Assembly: GCA_947479185.1 (NCBI GenBank)
Contig: CANJYY010000031.1
Coordinates: forward strand, 1 to 13,425
DNA length: 13,425 nt
Direction of reading: 5' to 3'
Origin: Caulobacteraceae bacterium
Lineage (GTDB): Bacteria > Pseudomonadota > Alphaproteobacteria > Caulobacterales > Caulobacteraceae
Shown here: positions 1 through 9,215 of the stretch, piece by piece
Layout: every line of letters starts with the position of its first letter
Numbering within the stretch: position 1 is the first letter of the stretch
Position numbers and translations under genes: made by a program
Notes under the pieces: model-generated
What the model saw: only the letters and a program-made list of their open reading frames with translations
What the model was told of the DNA's origin: nothing
Databases searched by the model: none

Positions 1-476
1 TCCGGCCCCGAGGGGATACGCACGCCGGCGGCCCTGGCCAGCGCGTCGGGATGGGCCGGATCAAGGGCGAGGATACGCTCGTAGCTGGCCAGGGCCTCGG
101 ACCGCCGGCCGTGGTCCTCATGCAGGTTGCCGAGGTTCAGCAGCGCTGGAATGTAGCGCGGATTCAACGTCAGGGCCGCGGCCAGTTCACGCTCGGCGTC
201 GGCCTCGCGCCGCAGGTCGTCCGCCAGGATCACCGCGCGGTTGAGGTGGACCTCCTCCGGGTCGCTGACGCCCCGCGCCAGGGCCTGGCCGTAGGAGGCG
301 AGCGCCGCTTCCGGCCGACCGAGCCTGCGTTGCAGCAGGGCCAGATTGTACCAGCTGTCGGGCAGGTCGGGGTGTTGCGCCAGCAACTGCTCATAGGCGG
401 CGGCCGCGTCCGCCGTCTGGCCCGCGCGACGCAGATGGGCGGCCCGGGCGAGCAGGGATTCGAGACTGGCGGACAT
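1..476 (-). CDS. Tetratricopeptide-repeat protein, N-terminal part (3' end outside window)
   Basis: The minus frame opens at the ATG at 476 (MSASLESLLARAAHLRRAGQ) and stays open for 158 codons to the window edge, so the C-terminus is missing. It shows about four TPR helix-turn-helix units at residues 6-36, 39-72, 73-106 and 107-140. Typical TPR consensus positions are visible, such as WYNLALLQRRLGRPEAALASY and LLNLGNLHEDHGRRSEALASYE (first 20 and 20 residues respectively show W-N-L-G-A-Y spacing). TPRs are protein-interaction scaffolds. In alphaproteobacteria such N-termini are often fused to a sulfotransferase domain, which cannot be checked here. The start lies 56 bp downstream of the protease stop at 533 on the same strand, so co-transcription is likely. 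No clear Shine-Dalgarno is visible, and the frame is open further upstream without an ATG or GTG, so the start is only probable. Confidence 0.8.
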   Translation of the reverse strand, partial: MSASLESLLARAAHLRRAGQTADAAAAYEQLLAQHPDLPDSWYNLALLQRRLGRPEAALASYGQALARGVSDPEEVHLNRAVILADDLRREADAERELAAALTLNPRYIPALLNLGNLHEDHGRRSEALASYERILALDPAHPDALARAAGVRIPSGP

Positions 477-532
477 CCGCGCATAGAACGGCCAGACGGC
501 GTCCGGCTCAAGGCGCGATTGGCCGGATGGTC

Positions 533-1048
533 TCAGGGCTTGAGGATCAGGGCGGTCTGGGTGGCCTCGAACGAGCGCAGGCGGCCGAGATAGCTCATGC
601 CGAGCAGGGAGGCGTTGAGGCCCTTCTCGATGACCAGGGCGTCGACGTTCTCCACCCGGGCGCCGGCGATCGAGATGGCGGCCAGCTTGACCGAGGCGGC
701 GCGGGTTCTGCCGTCGGCGGTGATCACGTCATAGACATAGTCCAGCCGGCCAGTGTCGATGCCGAGGCGCCGGGCGTCCTCCAGCGTCAGGGAGACGGCC
801 GTGGCGCCGGTGTCGACGAGGAAGCGCACGGCCTTGCCGTCGACCCTGGCCTCGGCCCAGTAGTGGCCGTCGGCCGACTTGCGGATCGAGGCCGGCTGCG
901 CGGCCGGCGCCGTCGCGGTGGCGGCCTGGACGGCCAGGTCGGCGCGCGGCGCGGCGTTGAACTGCGCGGGATCCATGCTCACGACGGCGCGCGCGGCTCC
1001 GACCGCGGACAGCGCGCCGATCGCGGCGATCGCGACGAACCTGATCAT
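533..1048 (-). CDS. Retropepsin-like (clan AA) aspartic protease, membrane-anchored or secreted
   Basis: 171 residues. An N-terminal hydrophobic segment (residues 2-22, MIRFVAIAAIGALSAVGAAR) looks like a signal peptide or anchor. An Ala/Pro-rich linker (about 25-55) follows, then one retropepsin-like domain. The catalytic motif is FLVDTGATAVSLT with Asp79-Thr80-Gly81. A second hydrophobic-Gly motif, LLGMSYLGRL (148-157), sits near the C-terminus, as in the TIGR02281-type bacterial clan AA proteases. Only one DTG is present, so activity would require a homodimer, as in retroviral proteases (family knowledge). An upstream ATG at 1132 would add 28 polar residues ahead of the signal, so 1048 is preferred. 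The substrate is unknown; the location is probably periplasmic. The TPR gene follows on the same strand. Confidence 0.86.
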   Translation of the reverse strand: MIRFVAIAAIGALSAVGAARAVVSMDPAQFNAAPRADLAVQAATATAPAAQPASIRKSADGHYWAEARVDGKAVRFLVDTGATAVSLTLEDARRLGIDTGRLDYVYDVITADGRTRAASVKLAAISIAGARVENVDALVIEKGLNASLLGMSYLGRLRSFEATQTALILKP

Positions 1049-1107
1049 CTCAAAGACACCCCGCCATAATGGCTCAGTCGAGGGCGTTTCTCGCCCCTTC
1101 AGCGGGG

Positions 1108-1132
1108 ACTGTAGCGGTATGGGGGTTTGCAA
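1108..1132 (-). promoter_or_regulatory. Candidate housekeeping promoter of the protease-TPR operon
   Basis: On the minus strand, TTGCAA (1132-1127), an 11-nt spacer and GCTACAGT (1115-1108) resemble the Caulobacter sigma-73 consensus TTGACGS-N10-14-GCTANAWC, with mismatches in the last bases of each box. The -10 end lies 60 nt upstream of the protease ATG at 1048. A small CCCC/GGGG hairpin lies in the leader. This is a consensus match by eye only. Confidence 0.3.
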
Positions 1133-1154
1133 TCCGTGAAGGCGGGGAGGGCCG

Positions 1155-1181
1155 GGGACACGTACCTGCGGTAGATGTCCC
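1155..1181. repeat. 27-nt REP-like palindrome, copy 1
   Basis: The arms GGGACA and TGTCCC flank an internal mismatch (CG/GA), a second stem TACC/GGTA and a TGC triloop. It begins 4 nt downstream of the DUF1289 stop (minus strand). It has the same length and template (GGGACA-N3-ACC-N3-GGT-N3-TGTCCC) as the element at 6235-6261. There is no T-run on either side, so it is not an intrinsic terminator. A repetitive extragenic palindrome is the most likely reading. Confidence 0.55.
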
Positions 1182-1184
1182 TGG

Positions 1185-1400
1185 CTAAGCCAGCCCCAGC
1201 TTCTCCGGCCGGATCAGCGACCGGCGGCCGGGCAGCTCGACCATCAGCTTGTCGCGGGCGTCGTCGTCCAGTCGCGCCCAGCCGGCGATCTCCATCAGCG
1301 TGCGCTGGCAGCCGAGGCAGAGACCGCTTTCCGGGTCGACGATGCAGACCTTCACGCAGGGGGTGGCGATGGCCTTGGGCGGCGCGTCGGACAGGCTCAT
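1185..1400 (-). CDS. DUF1289 family four-cysteine protein
   Basis: 71 residues. The compact N-terminal cysteine cluster is Cys15-x3-Cys19-x8-Cys28-x2-Cys31 in the context TPCVKVCIVDPESGLCLGC, followed by the family's RTLMEIAGWARLDD segment, with a conserved-looking Trp41. DUF1289 proteins are small and of unknown function, and are presumed to bind a metal or Fe-S cluster through these cysteines. The ATG at 1400 overlaps the thioesterase TGA by 4 bp (ATGA), so translation is probably coupled. A longer reading from 1550 would run antisense-like low-complexity residues through the thioesterase and is rejected. The whole visible protein matches the normal family size. Confidence 0.88.
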   Translation of the reverse strand: MSLSDAPPKAIATPCVKVCIVDPESGLCLGCQRTLMEIAGWARLDDDARDKLMVELPGRRSLIRPEKLGLA

Positions 1401-1855
1401 GCGGCGGCGGGCTCCGGGATGGCGTAGGCGACGGTGGCCTTGGCGGCGAGCTTGTCGCGCCCCTCGGTCCACAGGGATATGTCGCAGGTGGCGATGCGCC
1501 GGCCAAGTCGCAAAAGGTCGGCCTCGGCGTACAGCACGCCCGGCTTGCACGGCCGCAGGAAGTGGATGGTCAGGGAGGTGGTGACCGCCATGGCCACCTC
1601 GCCGATGTGCGCCAGCACCAGGGCGTAGGCCGCCGTGTCCGCCATGCTCATCAGCGTGGGGCCGGAGACCACGCCGCCGGGACGCAGGTTCCGGCTGGCC
1701 GTGGGCAGGGTCAGCATGACCCGGCCGGGGGCCACGGACGTGACCCGCGCCATCTGCTCGGGGTCGGCTTCGGGAAAGGCGCGCTGAAGAAAGGCGTTCA
1801 GCGCGGCGGCGTCCATGCGCAGCTGGACCTTGCCGGTAATGGGTTCCTGGATCAT
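1397..1855 (-). CDS. PaaI-type hotdog-fold thioesterase
   Basis: 152 residues, the usual length of a single hotdog domain. The core motif NLRPGGVVSGPTLMSMADTA (residues 56-75) is the PaaI/4HBT signature. Asp73 is the candidate acidic catalytic residue, and the downstream strand AVTTSLTIHFLRPCKPG (90-106) is typical. These enzymes hydrolyse acyl-CoA or aromatic-CoA thioesters in the cytosol; the substrate here is unknown. The gene is the first full-size gene of a pair with DUF1289 (4-bp overlap). No good Shine-Dalgarno precedes the ATG at 1855, but that ATG overlaps the TGA of a 25-codon upstream ORF. An internal ATG (residue 14, position 1816) has AAGG about 11 nt upstream and is an alternative start. 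Confidence 0.88.
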   Translation of the reverse strand: MIQEPITGKVQLRMDAAALNAFLQRAFPEADPEQMARVTSVAPGRVMLTLPTASRNLRPGGVVSGPTLMSMADTAAYALVLAHIGEVAMAVTTSLTIHFLRPCKPGVLYAEADLLRLGRRIATCDISLWTEGRDKLAAKATVAYAIPEPAAA

Positions 1856-1929
1856 CGCGCCAGCATCGTCGCCACGGTCTCCCGATTCAAGCCGTGATGT
1901 TCGACGACGGCGTGTCTTGTTTTCGCCAT
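1852..1929 (-). CDS. Possible 25-residue leader ORF coupled to the thioesterase
   Basis: The minus-strand ORF runs from the ATG at 1929 to a TGA at 1854-1852 that overlaps the thioesterase ATG (ATGA). The peptide begins MAKTRHAVVEHHGLNRETVA and ends TMLAR. The same ATGA overlap joins the thioesterase to DUF1289, so this would make a three-cistron coupled chain. There is no Shine-Dalgarno ahead of 1929 and I recognise no homologue. The coding claim rests only on the overlap geometry and may be chance. Confidence 0.3.
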   Translation of the reverse strand: MAKTRHAVVEHHGLNRETVATMLAR

Positions 1930-1979
1930 GTTTATTGCGCGCCGGAAATCATGAACGGCGTGTAATGATCAGATTCTTG

Positions 1980-2056
1980 CATGTAATTAATTTGCGAATA
2001 CATGTGAGGACAAGCATCATCAGCGGGCATCCAATCAGGGAGACGGAGAGACGATC
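1980..2056 (+). promoter_or_regulatory. Upstream block of secreted-protein gene 1 (similar to the block before gene 2)
   Basis: This stretch is AT-richer than its surroundings. It starts with CATGTAATTAATTT, has GCATCATCA 43 nt before the ATG, and ends in a purine-rich ribosome site (GGGAGACGGAGAG). The second paralogue has CATGTAATTTG and GCATCACCA at nearly the same distances. I could not place a convincing -35/-10 pair; TTGCAT at 1977 with a loose TACATG 16 nt later is the best guess. Confidence 0.4.
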
Positions 2057-2359
2057 ATGCGTATTCTTGCCATTGCCGCCCTGGCGCTCGCCGCCGCCAC
2101 CGGTTCGGCCACCGCCTTCGCCGCCGACGCTCGACTGAGCGACGCCCAGTTTGTCCAGCTGTCCCGCTGCCGGGGCCTGGCCAGCGGCGATTTCGCCGAG
2201 AAGCTTGCTGTGGCCGTGAAGGCCCAGAAGCGCGGCCGCGCCGACTTCGTCATCGAGCGGGCCTGGGGCGCGCAGACCGACGCCGCCCGCCTGGCGCGCA
2301 CCGACGCCGCCGCCGCCCAGGCCGCCCTGGCCGCCGACTGCGACAGGTTCGGAGTCTGA
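2057..2359 (+). CDS. Small secreted two-cysteine protein, tandem paralogue 1
   Basis: 100 residues. The signal peptide MRILAIAALALAAATGSATA ends in AFA with likely cleavage before Ala23 or Asp25, leaving about 77 mature residues. The mature protein is Ala/Arg-rich and helical-looking. It opens with ARLSDAQF, then RCRGL with Cys38, a central RGRADFVIERA block, and a second cysteine (Cys95) near the C-terminus; the two cysteines could form a disulfide in the periplasm. The next gene encodes a clear paralogue with the same landmarks. I do not recognise the family and assign no function. The start is supported by a good purine-rich ribosome site and by the identical start region (ATGCGTATTCT) of the paralogue. 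The gene has its own terminator and so is probably monocistronic. Confidence 0.82.
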   Translation: MRILAIAALALAAATGSATAFAADARLSDAQFVQLSRCRGLASGDFAEKLAVAVKAQKRGRADFVIERAWGAQTDAARLARTDAAAAQAALAADCDRFGV

Positions 2360-2394
2360 CGCCGCCAGCCCCCTGGCGTAAGACCCGAAGCCCC

Positions 2395-2433
2395 CGGCGC
2401 CCCGTCTCCCCCGGCGGGGCGCCGTTCTTTTTT
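2395..2433 (+). terminator. Intrinsic terminator of secreted-protein gene 1
   Basis: The perfect 10-bp stem CGGCGCCCCG (2395-2404) / CGGGGCGCCG (2415-2424) has a 10-nt loop and is followed by TTCTTTTTT. The stem core GCGCCCCG is also that of the terminator of the second paralogue. Confidence 0.9.
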
Positions 2434-2559
2434 CACCGCCGGGCCGTCCGGCGCGAGGCGCGAGACGGCCCGTCCGGATGCAGCGCGCGGGATTAAATTT
2501 CGGCCATTTCGTTACGGCTGCGTCATATTAAATCACTGTAATTGCTCATATATTTCCGA

Positions 2560-2633
2560 CATGTAATTTGAAGTTGGCAACTTTGGGGCGCATCACCACG
2601 GTCAGGTTCAACCAAGGGAAAGGGAGCTTCCCC
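2560..2633 (+). promoter_or_regulatory. Upstream block of secreted-protein gene 2
   Basis: CATGTAATTTG lies 74 nt before the ATG (77 nt in copy 1), GCATCACCA 44 nt before it (43 in copy 1), and a strong AAGGGAAAGGGAG ribosome site precedes the start. The preceding 2434-2559 is gene-free: first GC-rich, then AT-rich from about 2492, and is the likely promoter region. No confident -35/-10 pair was found. Confidence 0.4.
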
Positions 2634-2945
2634 ATGCGTATTCTCACCGCCGCCGTCATCCTCGCCACCGCCGCTTCGGCGACCGCCGCCTTCGCCCAGG
2701 AGCGTCTCACCGACACCCAGTTCATCGCCGCCGCCAAGTGCCGGGGCCTGATGCAGGGCGCCGACACCGCCGGCATCGACGCGGTGCTCAGCGCCAACCG
2801 CTCCGGTCGCCTGGGCATGGTCATCGACCGCGCCAACACGGCTCGCAAGGCCGCCGTCCGCACGGCCCGCCGGGCCAATGGTCCGGGCGGCAAGGCCGAG
2901 ATCGCCCGCGAGATCGCCAGCGCCTGCGCCGGCCTGACGGCCTGA
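2634..2945 (+). CDS. Small secreted two-cysteine protein, tandem paralogue 2
   Basis: 103 residues. The signal peptide MRILTAAVILATAASATAAF ends in AFA with cleavage likely before Gln22. The mature part starts ERLTDTQF, then KCRGL with Cys36, a central SGRLGMVIDRA block, an Ala/Arg-rich helix, and Cys98 near the end. This is the same order of landmarks as the upstream paralogue: RL-S/T-D-x-QF, K/R-CRGL, GR-VI-D/E-RA, C-terminal Cys. The ATG at 2634 is preferred over an earlier in-frame start at 2568, because it directly precedes the signal peptide, has the best ribosome site and matches the paralogue's start. The function is unknown. It is probably exported to the periplasm and disulfide-bonded. 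It also ends at its own terminator. Confidence 0.83.
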   Translation: MRILTAAVILATAASATAAFAQERLTDTQFIAAAKCRGLMQGADTAGIDAVLSANRSGRLGMVIDRANTARKAAVRTARRANGPGGKAEIAREIASACAGLTA

Positions 2946-2950
2946 GGCCG

Positions 2951-2974
2951 CGCCGCGCGTCCCCCCGCGCGGCG
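2951..2974. repeat. GC hairpin after secreted-protein gene 2
   Basis: The perfect 9-bp arms CGCCGCGCG and CGCGCGGCG are separated by TCCCCC and begin 5 nt after the stop. No T-run follows, and a full terminator lies about 40 nt further on. It may act as a 3'-end stabiliser, or may be a chance product of GC richness. Confidence 0.4.
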
Positions 2975-3012
2975 ACATCCCGACATCCAGTCGAGCACCC
3001 TGGATCGACTTG

Positions 3013-3047
3013 GCGCCCCGTCTTCGCGGACGGGGCGCTCTTTTTTT
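3013..3047 (+). terminator. Intrinsic terminator of secreted-protein gene 2
   Basis: The perfect 10-bp stem GCGCCCCGTC (3013-3022) / GACGGGGCGC (3029-3038) has the hexaloop TTCGCG and is followed by TCTTTTTTT. It closely resembles the terminator at 2395-2433. Confidence 0.92.
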
Positions 3048-3097
3048 GGCGGCGGGAGTTAGGATCAGGCTTCTGATCGCTGATCCGGACCCGAACC

Positions 3098-3739
3098 GTG
3101 CTGCTTGCCGCCATCGCCGCCATCGCCGTCGCCGTCTCCCCGGCAGGGGCGGCGCCCGCCATGATGAGTCCGTCGCCCGCCGATCCGCCCGTGCGCACGC
3201 GCCCTGAGTGGGTTCGCCTGCCGACGCTTGACCAGATCGCGGACTTTTATCCTCGCGCGGCCCGGGCGCGAGGCATCGAGGGACAGGCGGTTCTCGATTG
3301 CCGCCTGGCGGTTACCGGGCGGCTCAAGGATTGCGTGATCCATCAGGAAACGCCCGCGGGGATGGGATTTGGCGATGCGGCGCTGCAGCTGGCGCTTCTG
3401 GTCGAGGCGCGTCCCGGAACGGTCGATGGGGCGCCCATCGTCGACGACCTGGTCCGGGCGCCGATAAGCTTCAGGCTGCCCGGCGGGCCGTTGCCGGGGT
3501 TGGTCGAGACCTTGCGGTGCCATGGTCTGCTGTCGGCGCACCTCGCCCTGAGCCCCGAGGACTCGCGGCTGGCGGAGGCTGCCGACCTGGCGGGTCTGCG
3601 CGCCGATTCGCTCATGGCGGACGCCGGTGTCGAGGCCGCTGAGCGACAGCAGCGGCTGGCGGCGGCCCGGTCTGCCGCCTCGCGTCCGCGTCGCGCGGGC
3701 GCCACCAGCGACAGCTGCTTCCTGTTGTTCCTCAACTAG
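3098..3739 (+). CDS. Secreted TonB C-terminal-domain protein
   Basis: 213 residues from GTG. A hydrophobic leader with an AGA-like cleavage site near residue 18 precedes a TonB_C fold at about residues 50-127. That fold starts FYPRAARARGIEGQAVLDCR and includes the paired cysteines Cys68 and Cys79 and PAGMGFGDAAL. A helical, charged C-terminal tail (150-200) has no family match I know. It lacks the long Pro-rich periplasm-spanning segment of true TonB energy transducers, so direct energy transduction to outer-membrane receptors is doubtful. The start is uncertain: the leader has no positive n-region from GTG3098. Reading from CTG3080 would add IRTRT, and AGG bases at 3061-3069 are better spaced for that start. 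It lies just after the terminator at 3047. Confidence 0.8.
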   Translation: MLLAAIAAIAVAVSPAGAAPAMMSPSPADPPVRTRPEWVRLPTLDQIADFYPRAARARGIEGQAVLDCRLAVTGRLKDCVIHQETPAGMGFGDAALQLALLVEARPGTVDGAPIVDDLVRAPISFRLPGGPLPGLVETLRCHGLLSAHLALSPEDSRLAEAADLAGLRADSLMADAGVEAAERQQRLAAARSAASRPRRAGATSDSCFLLFLN

Positions 3740-3747
3740 CTTTACGT

Positions 3748-3761
3748 TGACGCTAGCGTCA
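3748..3761. promoter_or_regulatory. Operator-like palindrome upstream of the acyl-CoA dehydrogenase operon
   Basis: TGACGCTAGCGTCA is a perfect 14-bp palindrome, preceded by TTTACGT. It sits directly upstream of the candidate -35 box of the operon at 3842-6223. It resembles in style the ACG-rich palindromes bound by MerR/TetR-type regulators of acyl-CoA and branched-chain catabolism in proteobacteria. No regulator gene is adjacent, so the binding protein is unknown. Confidence 0.45.
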
Positions 3762-3763
3762 TC

Positions 3764-3792
3764 TTTCCAAACAAGTGTTCGAGCCCTATAAC
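3764..3792 (+). promoter_or_regulatory. Candidate promoter of the acyl-CoA dehydrogenase operon
   Basis: TTTCCA (3764-3769), a 17-nt spacer and TATAAC (3787-3792) lie about 50 nt before the ATG at 3842. The -35 box is weak (4 of 6), which would fit a regulated promoter with the palindrome just upstream. Confidence 0.35.
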
Positions 3793-3841
3793 CTCAAGCT
3801 ACGCGCAACGGCCCCTTGAGAGGCCGATTCCGGAGCCGCTT

Positions 3842-5044
<1,203 letters not shown>

Positions 5045-5080
5045 GCCTCGCCCCCAATCAGAACACGTCAGGGACGCCCC

Positions 5081-6223
5081 ATGGATTTCAATTTCACCGA
5101 AGAACAGTCCATGCTGCGCGACACGGTCGCCAGCTTCCTCCAGGACAAGTACGACTTCGACAAGCGCCGCAAGATGATCACGTCCGAAGCCGGTCGTGAT
5201 CCCGCGATCTGGGAAGCCTTCGCCAACGAACTGGGCATCCTCGGCGCGCCGTTCTCGGAAGAGCTGGGCGGCCTCGGCGGCGGCGCGATCGAGAACATGA
5301 TCGTCATGGAAGAGTTCGGCAAAGCCCTGGTGGTCGAGCCCTACCTCGGCACCGTGGTGATCGGCGGCGGCTTCATGAAGCATTCGGGCTACGCCGGTGC
5401 GGCCGACATCATCGGCGGCATCATCGAGGGCAAGGTGATCATCGCCTTCGCCTATGCCGAACCGCAGGGCCGCTACACCTGGTCGGACCTGAAGACCACG
5501 GCCAAGAAGGAAGGCTCCGGCTACGTCCTGAACGGCCACAAGGCGGTCGTCATCGGCGCCCCCTGGGCCACCCACCTGATCGTCACCGCCCGCACCTCGG
5601 GCGGCCAGCGCGACGAAGCCGGCGTCTCGGTGTTCATCGTCGACAAGAACGCCAAGGGCGTGGTCACCCGTGACTACCCCACGGTCGACGGCCAGCGCGC
5701 CTCGGAAGTGTTCTTCGAGAACGTCTCGGTCGGCGCCGACGCCCTGATCGGCGTTGAAGGCGCGGGCCTGCCGCTGGTCAACAAGGTGCTCGACGAAGCC
5801 GCCGCCGCCAGCTGCGCCGAAGCCGTCGGCGCCATGCGCAAGCTGCACGCCGGCACGCTCGACTACGCCCGCCAGCGCAAGCAGTTCGGCGTGGCGATCG
5901 CCAGCTTCCAGGTGCTGCAGCACCGCATGGTCGACATGTTCATGAACGTCGAGCAGTCGGTGTCGATGACCTACATGGCCACCATCAAGCTCAGCGACGA
6001 CGCCGAGCGGGCCAAGGCCGTCAGCGCCGCCAAGGTCCAGATCGGCAAGGCCTGCAAGTTCGTCGGCCAGAACGCCATCCAGATCCACGGCGGCATGGGC
6101 ATGACCGACGAACTGGCCATCGGCCACTACTTCAAGCGCGCGACGATGATCGAGGGCCTGTATGGCTCGGTCGACCATCACCTGCGTCGCTACGAAGGCC
6201 TGAGCTTCGGCAAGGCGGCTTAA
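5081..6223 (+). CDS. Acyl-CoA dehydrogenase, PimD-like small subunit
   Basis: 380 residues, second gene of the operon, 36 nt after the first, with AGGGAC at 5070-5075 as ribosome site. It has the N-terminal ACAD helices (MDFNFTEEQSMLRDTVASFL), a beta-domain (NGHKAVVIGAPWATHLI, 151-167), and the FAD-clasp motifs YARQRKQFG (262-270) and AIQIHGGMGMTDE (332-344). The substrate-side TEPxAGSD motif is degraded to AYAEPQGRYTWSDLKT, and the C-terminal IYEGT/NEIQR block is replaced by IEGLYGSVDHHLRRY. It would thus bind poorly or not at all as a homotetramer catalyst, and complements the upstream subunit. It is similar to small subunits of pimeloyl-CoA dehydrogenase. The operon ends at the terminator at 6277-6314. 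Confidence 0.93.
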   Translation: MDFNFTEEQSMLRDTVASFLQDKYDFDKRRKMITSEAGRDPAIWEAFANELGILGAPFSEELGGLGGGAIENMIVMEEFGKALVVEPYLGTVVIGGGFMKHSGYAGAADIIGGIIEGKVIIAFAYAEPQGRYTWSDLKTTAKKEGSGYVLNGHKAVVIGAPWATHLIVTARTSGGQRDEAGVSVFIVDKNAKGVVTRDYPTVDGQRASEVFFENVSVGADALIGVEGAGLPLVNKVLDEAAAASCAEAVGAMRKLHAGTLDYARQRKQFGVAIASFQVLQHRMVDMFMNVEQSVSMTYMATIKLSDDAERAKAVSAAKVQIGKACKFVGQNAIQIHGGMGMTDELAIGHYFKRATMIEGLYGSVDHHLRRYEGLSFGKAA

Positions 6224-6234
6224 GGGCGCCGACA

Positions 6235-6261
6235 GGGACAGACACCCTGGGTGTCTGTCCC
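6235..6261. repeat. 27-nt REP-like palindrome, copy 2
   Basis: The perfect 13-bp arms GGGACAGACACCC and GGGTGTCTGTCCC are separated by a single T, 11 nt after the dehydrogenase stop. The template is the same as at 1155-1181. Sequences containing GGTGTCTGTCCC are common REP-type elements linked elsewhere to RAYT (TnpA_REP) transposases; no such gene is present here. It is not a terminator by itself, as no T-run follows. Confidence 0.6.
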
Positions 6262-6276
6262 GCGACAAGACCAGAA

Positions 6277-6314
6277 GGGCGGGTGTCGAAAGGCGCCCGC
6301 CCTTTTCCATTTTT
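6277..6314 (+). terminator. Intrinsic terminator of the acyl-CoA dehydrogenase operon
   Basis: The stem GGGCGGGTGT (6277-6286) / GCGCCCGCCC (6293-6302) has two G-T wobbles and is closed by C6287-G6292 around a GAAA (GNRA-type) tetraloop. It is followed by TTTT, CCA and TTTTT. Confidence 0.88.
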
Positions 6315-6419
6315 GGCGGCGGCGTCAGAGAGGTGACCGCTGATTCACCAATCAGCAATCGCTGTTCGGTCAGATGGGCAGGCGCCGATTTCCGGGGGCG
6401 CGGCGGTTTCGAGTCCACC

Positions 6420-8554
<2,135 letters not shown>

Positions 8555-8567
<13 letters not shown>

Positions 8568-9166
8568 ACGGCTTCCGCGATCGTATGGATCGCCGCCTCG
8601 ACCCGCGCCCAGCCGGCGTCGTCGAGCGGCAGGCCGGCGAACGGACGGCCCTGACCCCTGCGCAGGGCGAGATGCTGGATCGCCGCGATCAGGACGGCGT
8701 TGATGGCCGGGGCGTCGACGCCTTCGGGCCGTGACAGCCCCGCCATCCTCTCCGCCATCCAGGCCTGCATCGTCGCCGACCGGGCGCTTTCCAGGCGTTG
8801 CAGCAACGGCGAGTCCTCGGCCAGTTCCCAGGTGATCAGGCCACGCAGGGCGGCGTCTCCGGCCAGGGCCTCGCCGTAGGCGCGGGCCAGATGGGCGATG
8901 GCCGCGCCGTAGCTGTCGCCGGAGGCGGGCGGGGCGGCGTCTCCGAGGGTCCAGCGGACCTCCGCGCCCAGCCGCTCGACGATGCCCTCGACGCCGCCGA
9001 AGTAGCGATAGACCAGCTTGCGGTCGACGCCGGCCGCCTCGGCCACGGCCAGCACATTGAGCGCGGCGAAGCCGCGCTCCGACAGCAGCCGGGCCGCCGC
9101 CGCGACGATGGCCCGCTCGGTCGCGGCGCGGTCGCGGCGGGCGGGGGATTCTTCCGGGCGGCTCAT
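8555..9166 (-). CDS. TetR/AcrR-family transcriptional repressor
   Basis: 203 residues. The N-terminal TetR DNA-binding domain (RDRAATERAIVAAAARLLSE, then the HTH NVLAVAEAAGVDRKLVYRYF at 37-56) precedes a helical ligand-binding domain of normal size. The start at 9166 is chosen over the longer ATG at 9208, because the longer reading would put codons inside the operator 9190-9207 and encode an atypical leader. The gene is divergent from the DUF4386-like membrane protein, with two operators in the 74-bp gap between them, so repression of both itself and that gene is likely (inference). The ligand is unknown. The 3' end overlaps the histidine kinase gene by 13 bp on the opposite strand. Confidence 0.93.
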
Positions 9167-9182
9167 GGGCGACTCACTGCAT

Positions 9183-9211
9183 TTGACAATGTCCCACGAA
9201 TGGGACATATC
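9183..9211 (+). promoter_or_regulatory. Promoter of the DUF4386-like gene
   Basis: TTGACA (9183-9188, a perfect -35), a 17-nt spacer and CATATC (9206-9211, a weak -10). The spacer is occupied almost exactly by operator 1. The -10 lies 29 nt before the ATG at 9241. Confidence 0.5.
9190..9207. promoter_or_regulatory. TetR operator 1
   Basis: TGTCCCACGAATGGGACA is a perfect inverted repeat with 7-bp arms (TGTCCCA/TGGGACA) and a CGAA centre. It lies between the -35 and -10 of the divergent target promoter and next to a TetR gene, so binding would block RNA polymerase. Confidence 0.75.
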
Positions 9212-9215
9212 GCGT

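Noticed and set aside
2528..2542. CtrA-like box (TTAA-N7-TAAT) upstream of secreted-protein gene 2
   Set aside because: The second half does not match TTAA, and the first paralogue has nothing similar; a chance match in AT-rich DNA is likely.
9190..9207. Operator 1 as a third copy of the REP-like element (shared TGTCCC/GGGACA)
   Set aside because: The arms are in the opposite order (TGTCCC first), the length is 18 not 27, and a tandem copy sits beside it next to a TetR gene, so an operator explains it better.
9166..9208. Longer TetR start at 9208
   Set aside because: It would make operator 1 part of the coding sequence and adds an atypical leader; 9166 gives a normal TetR N-terminus.
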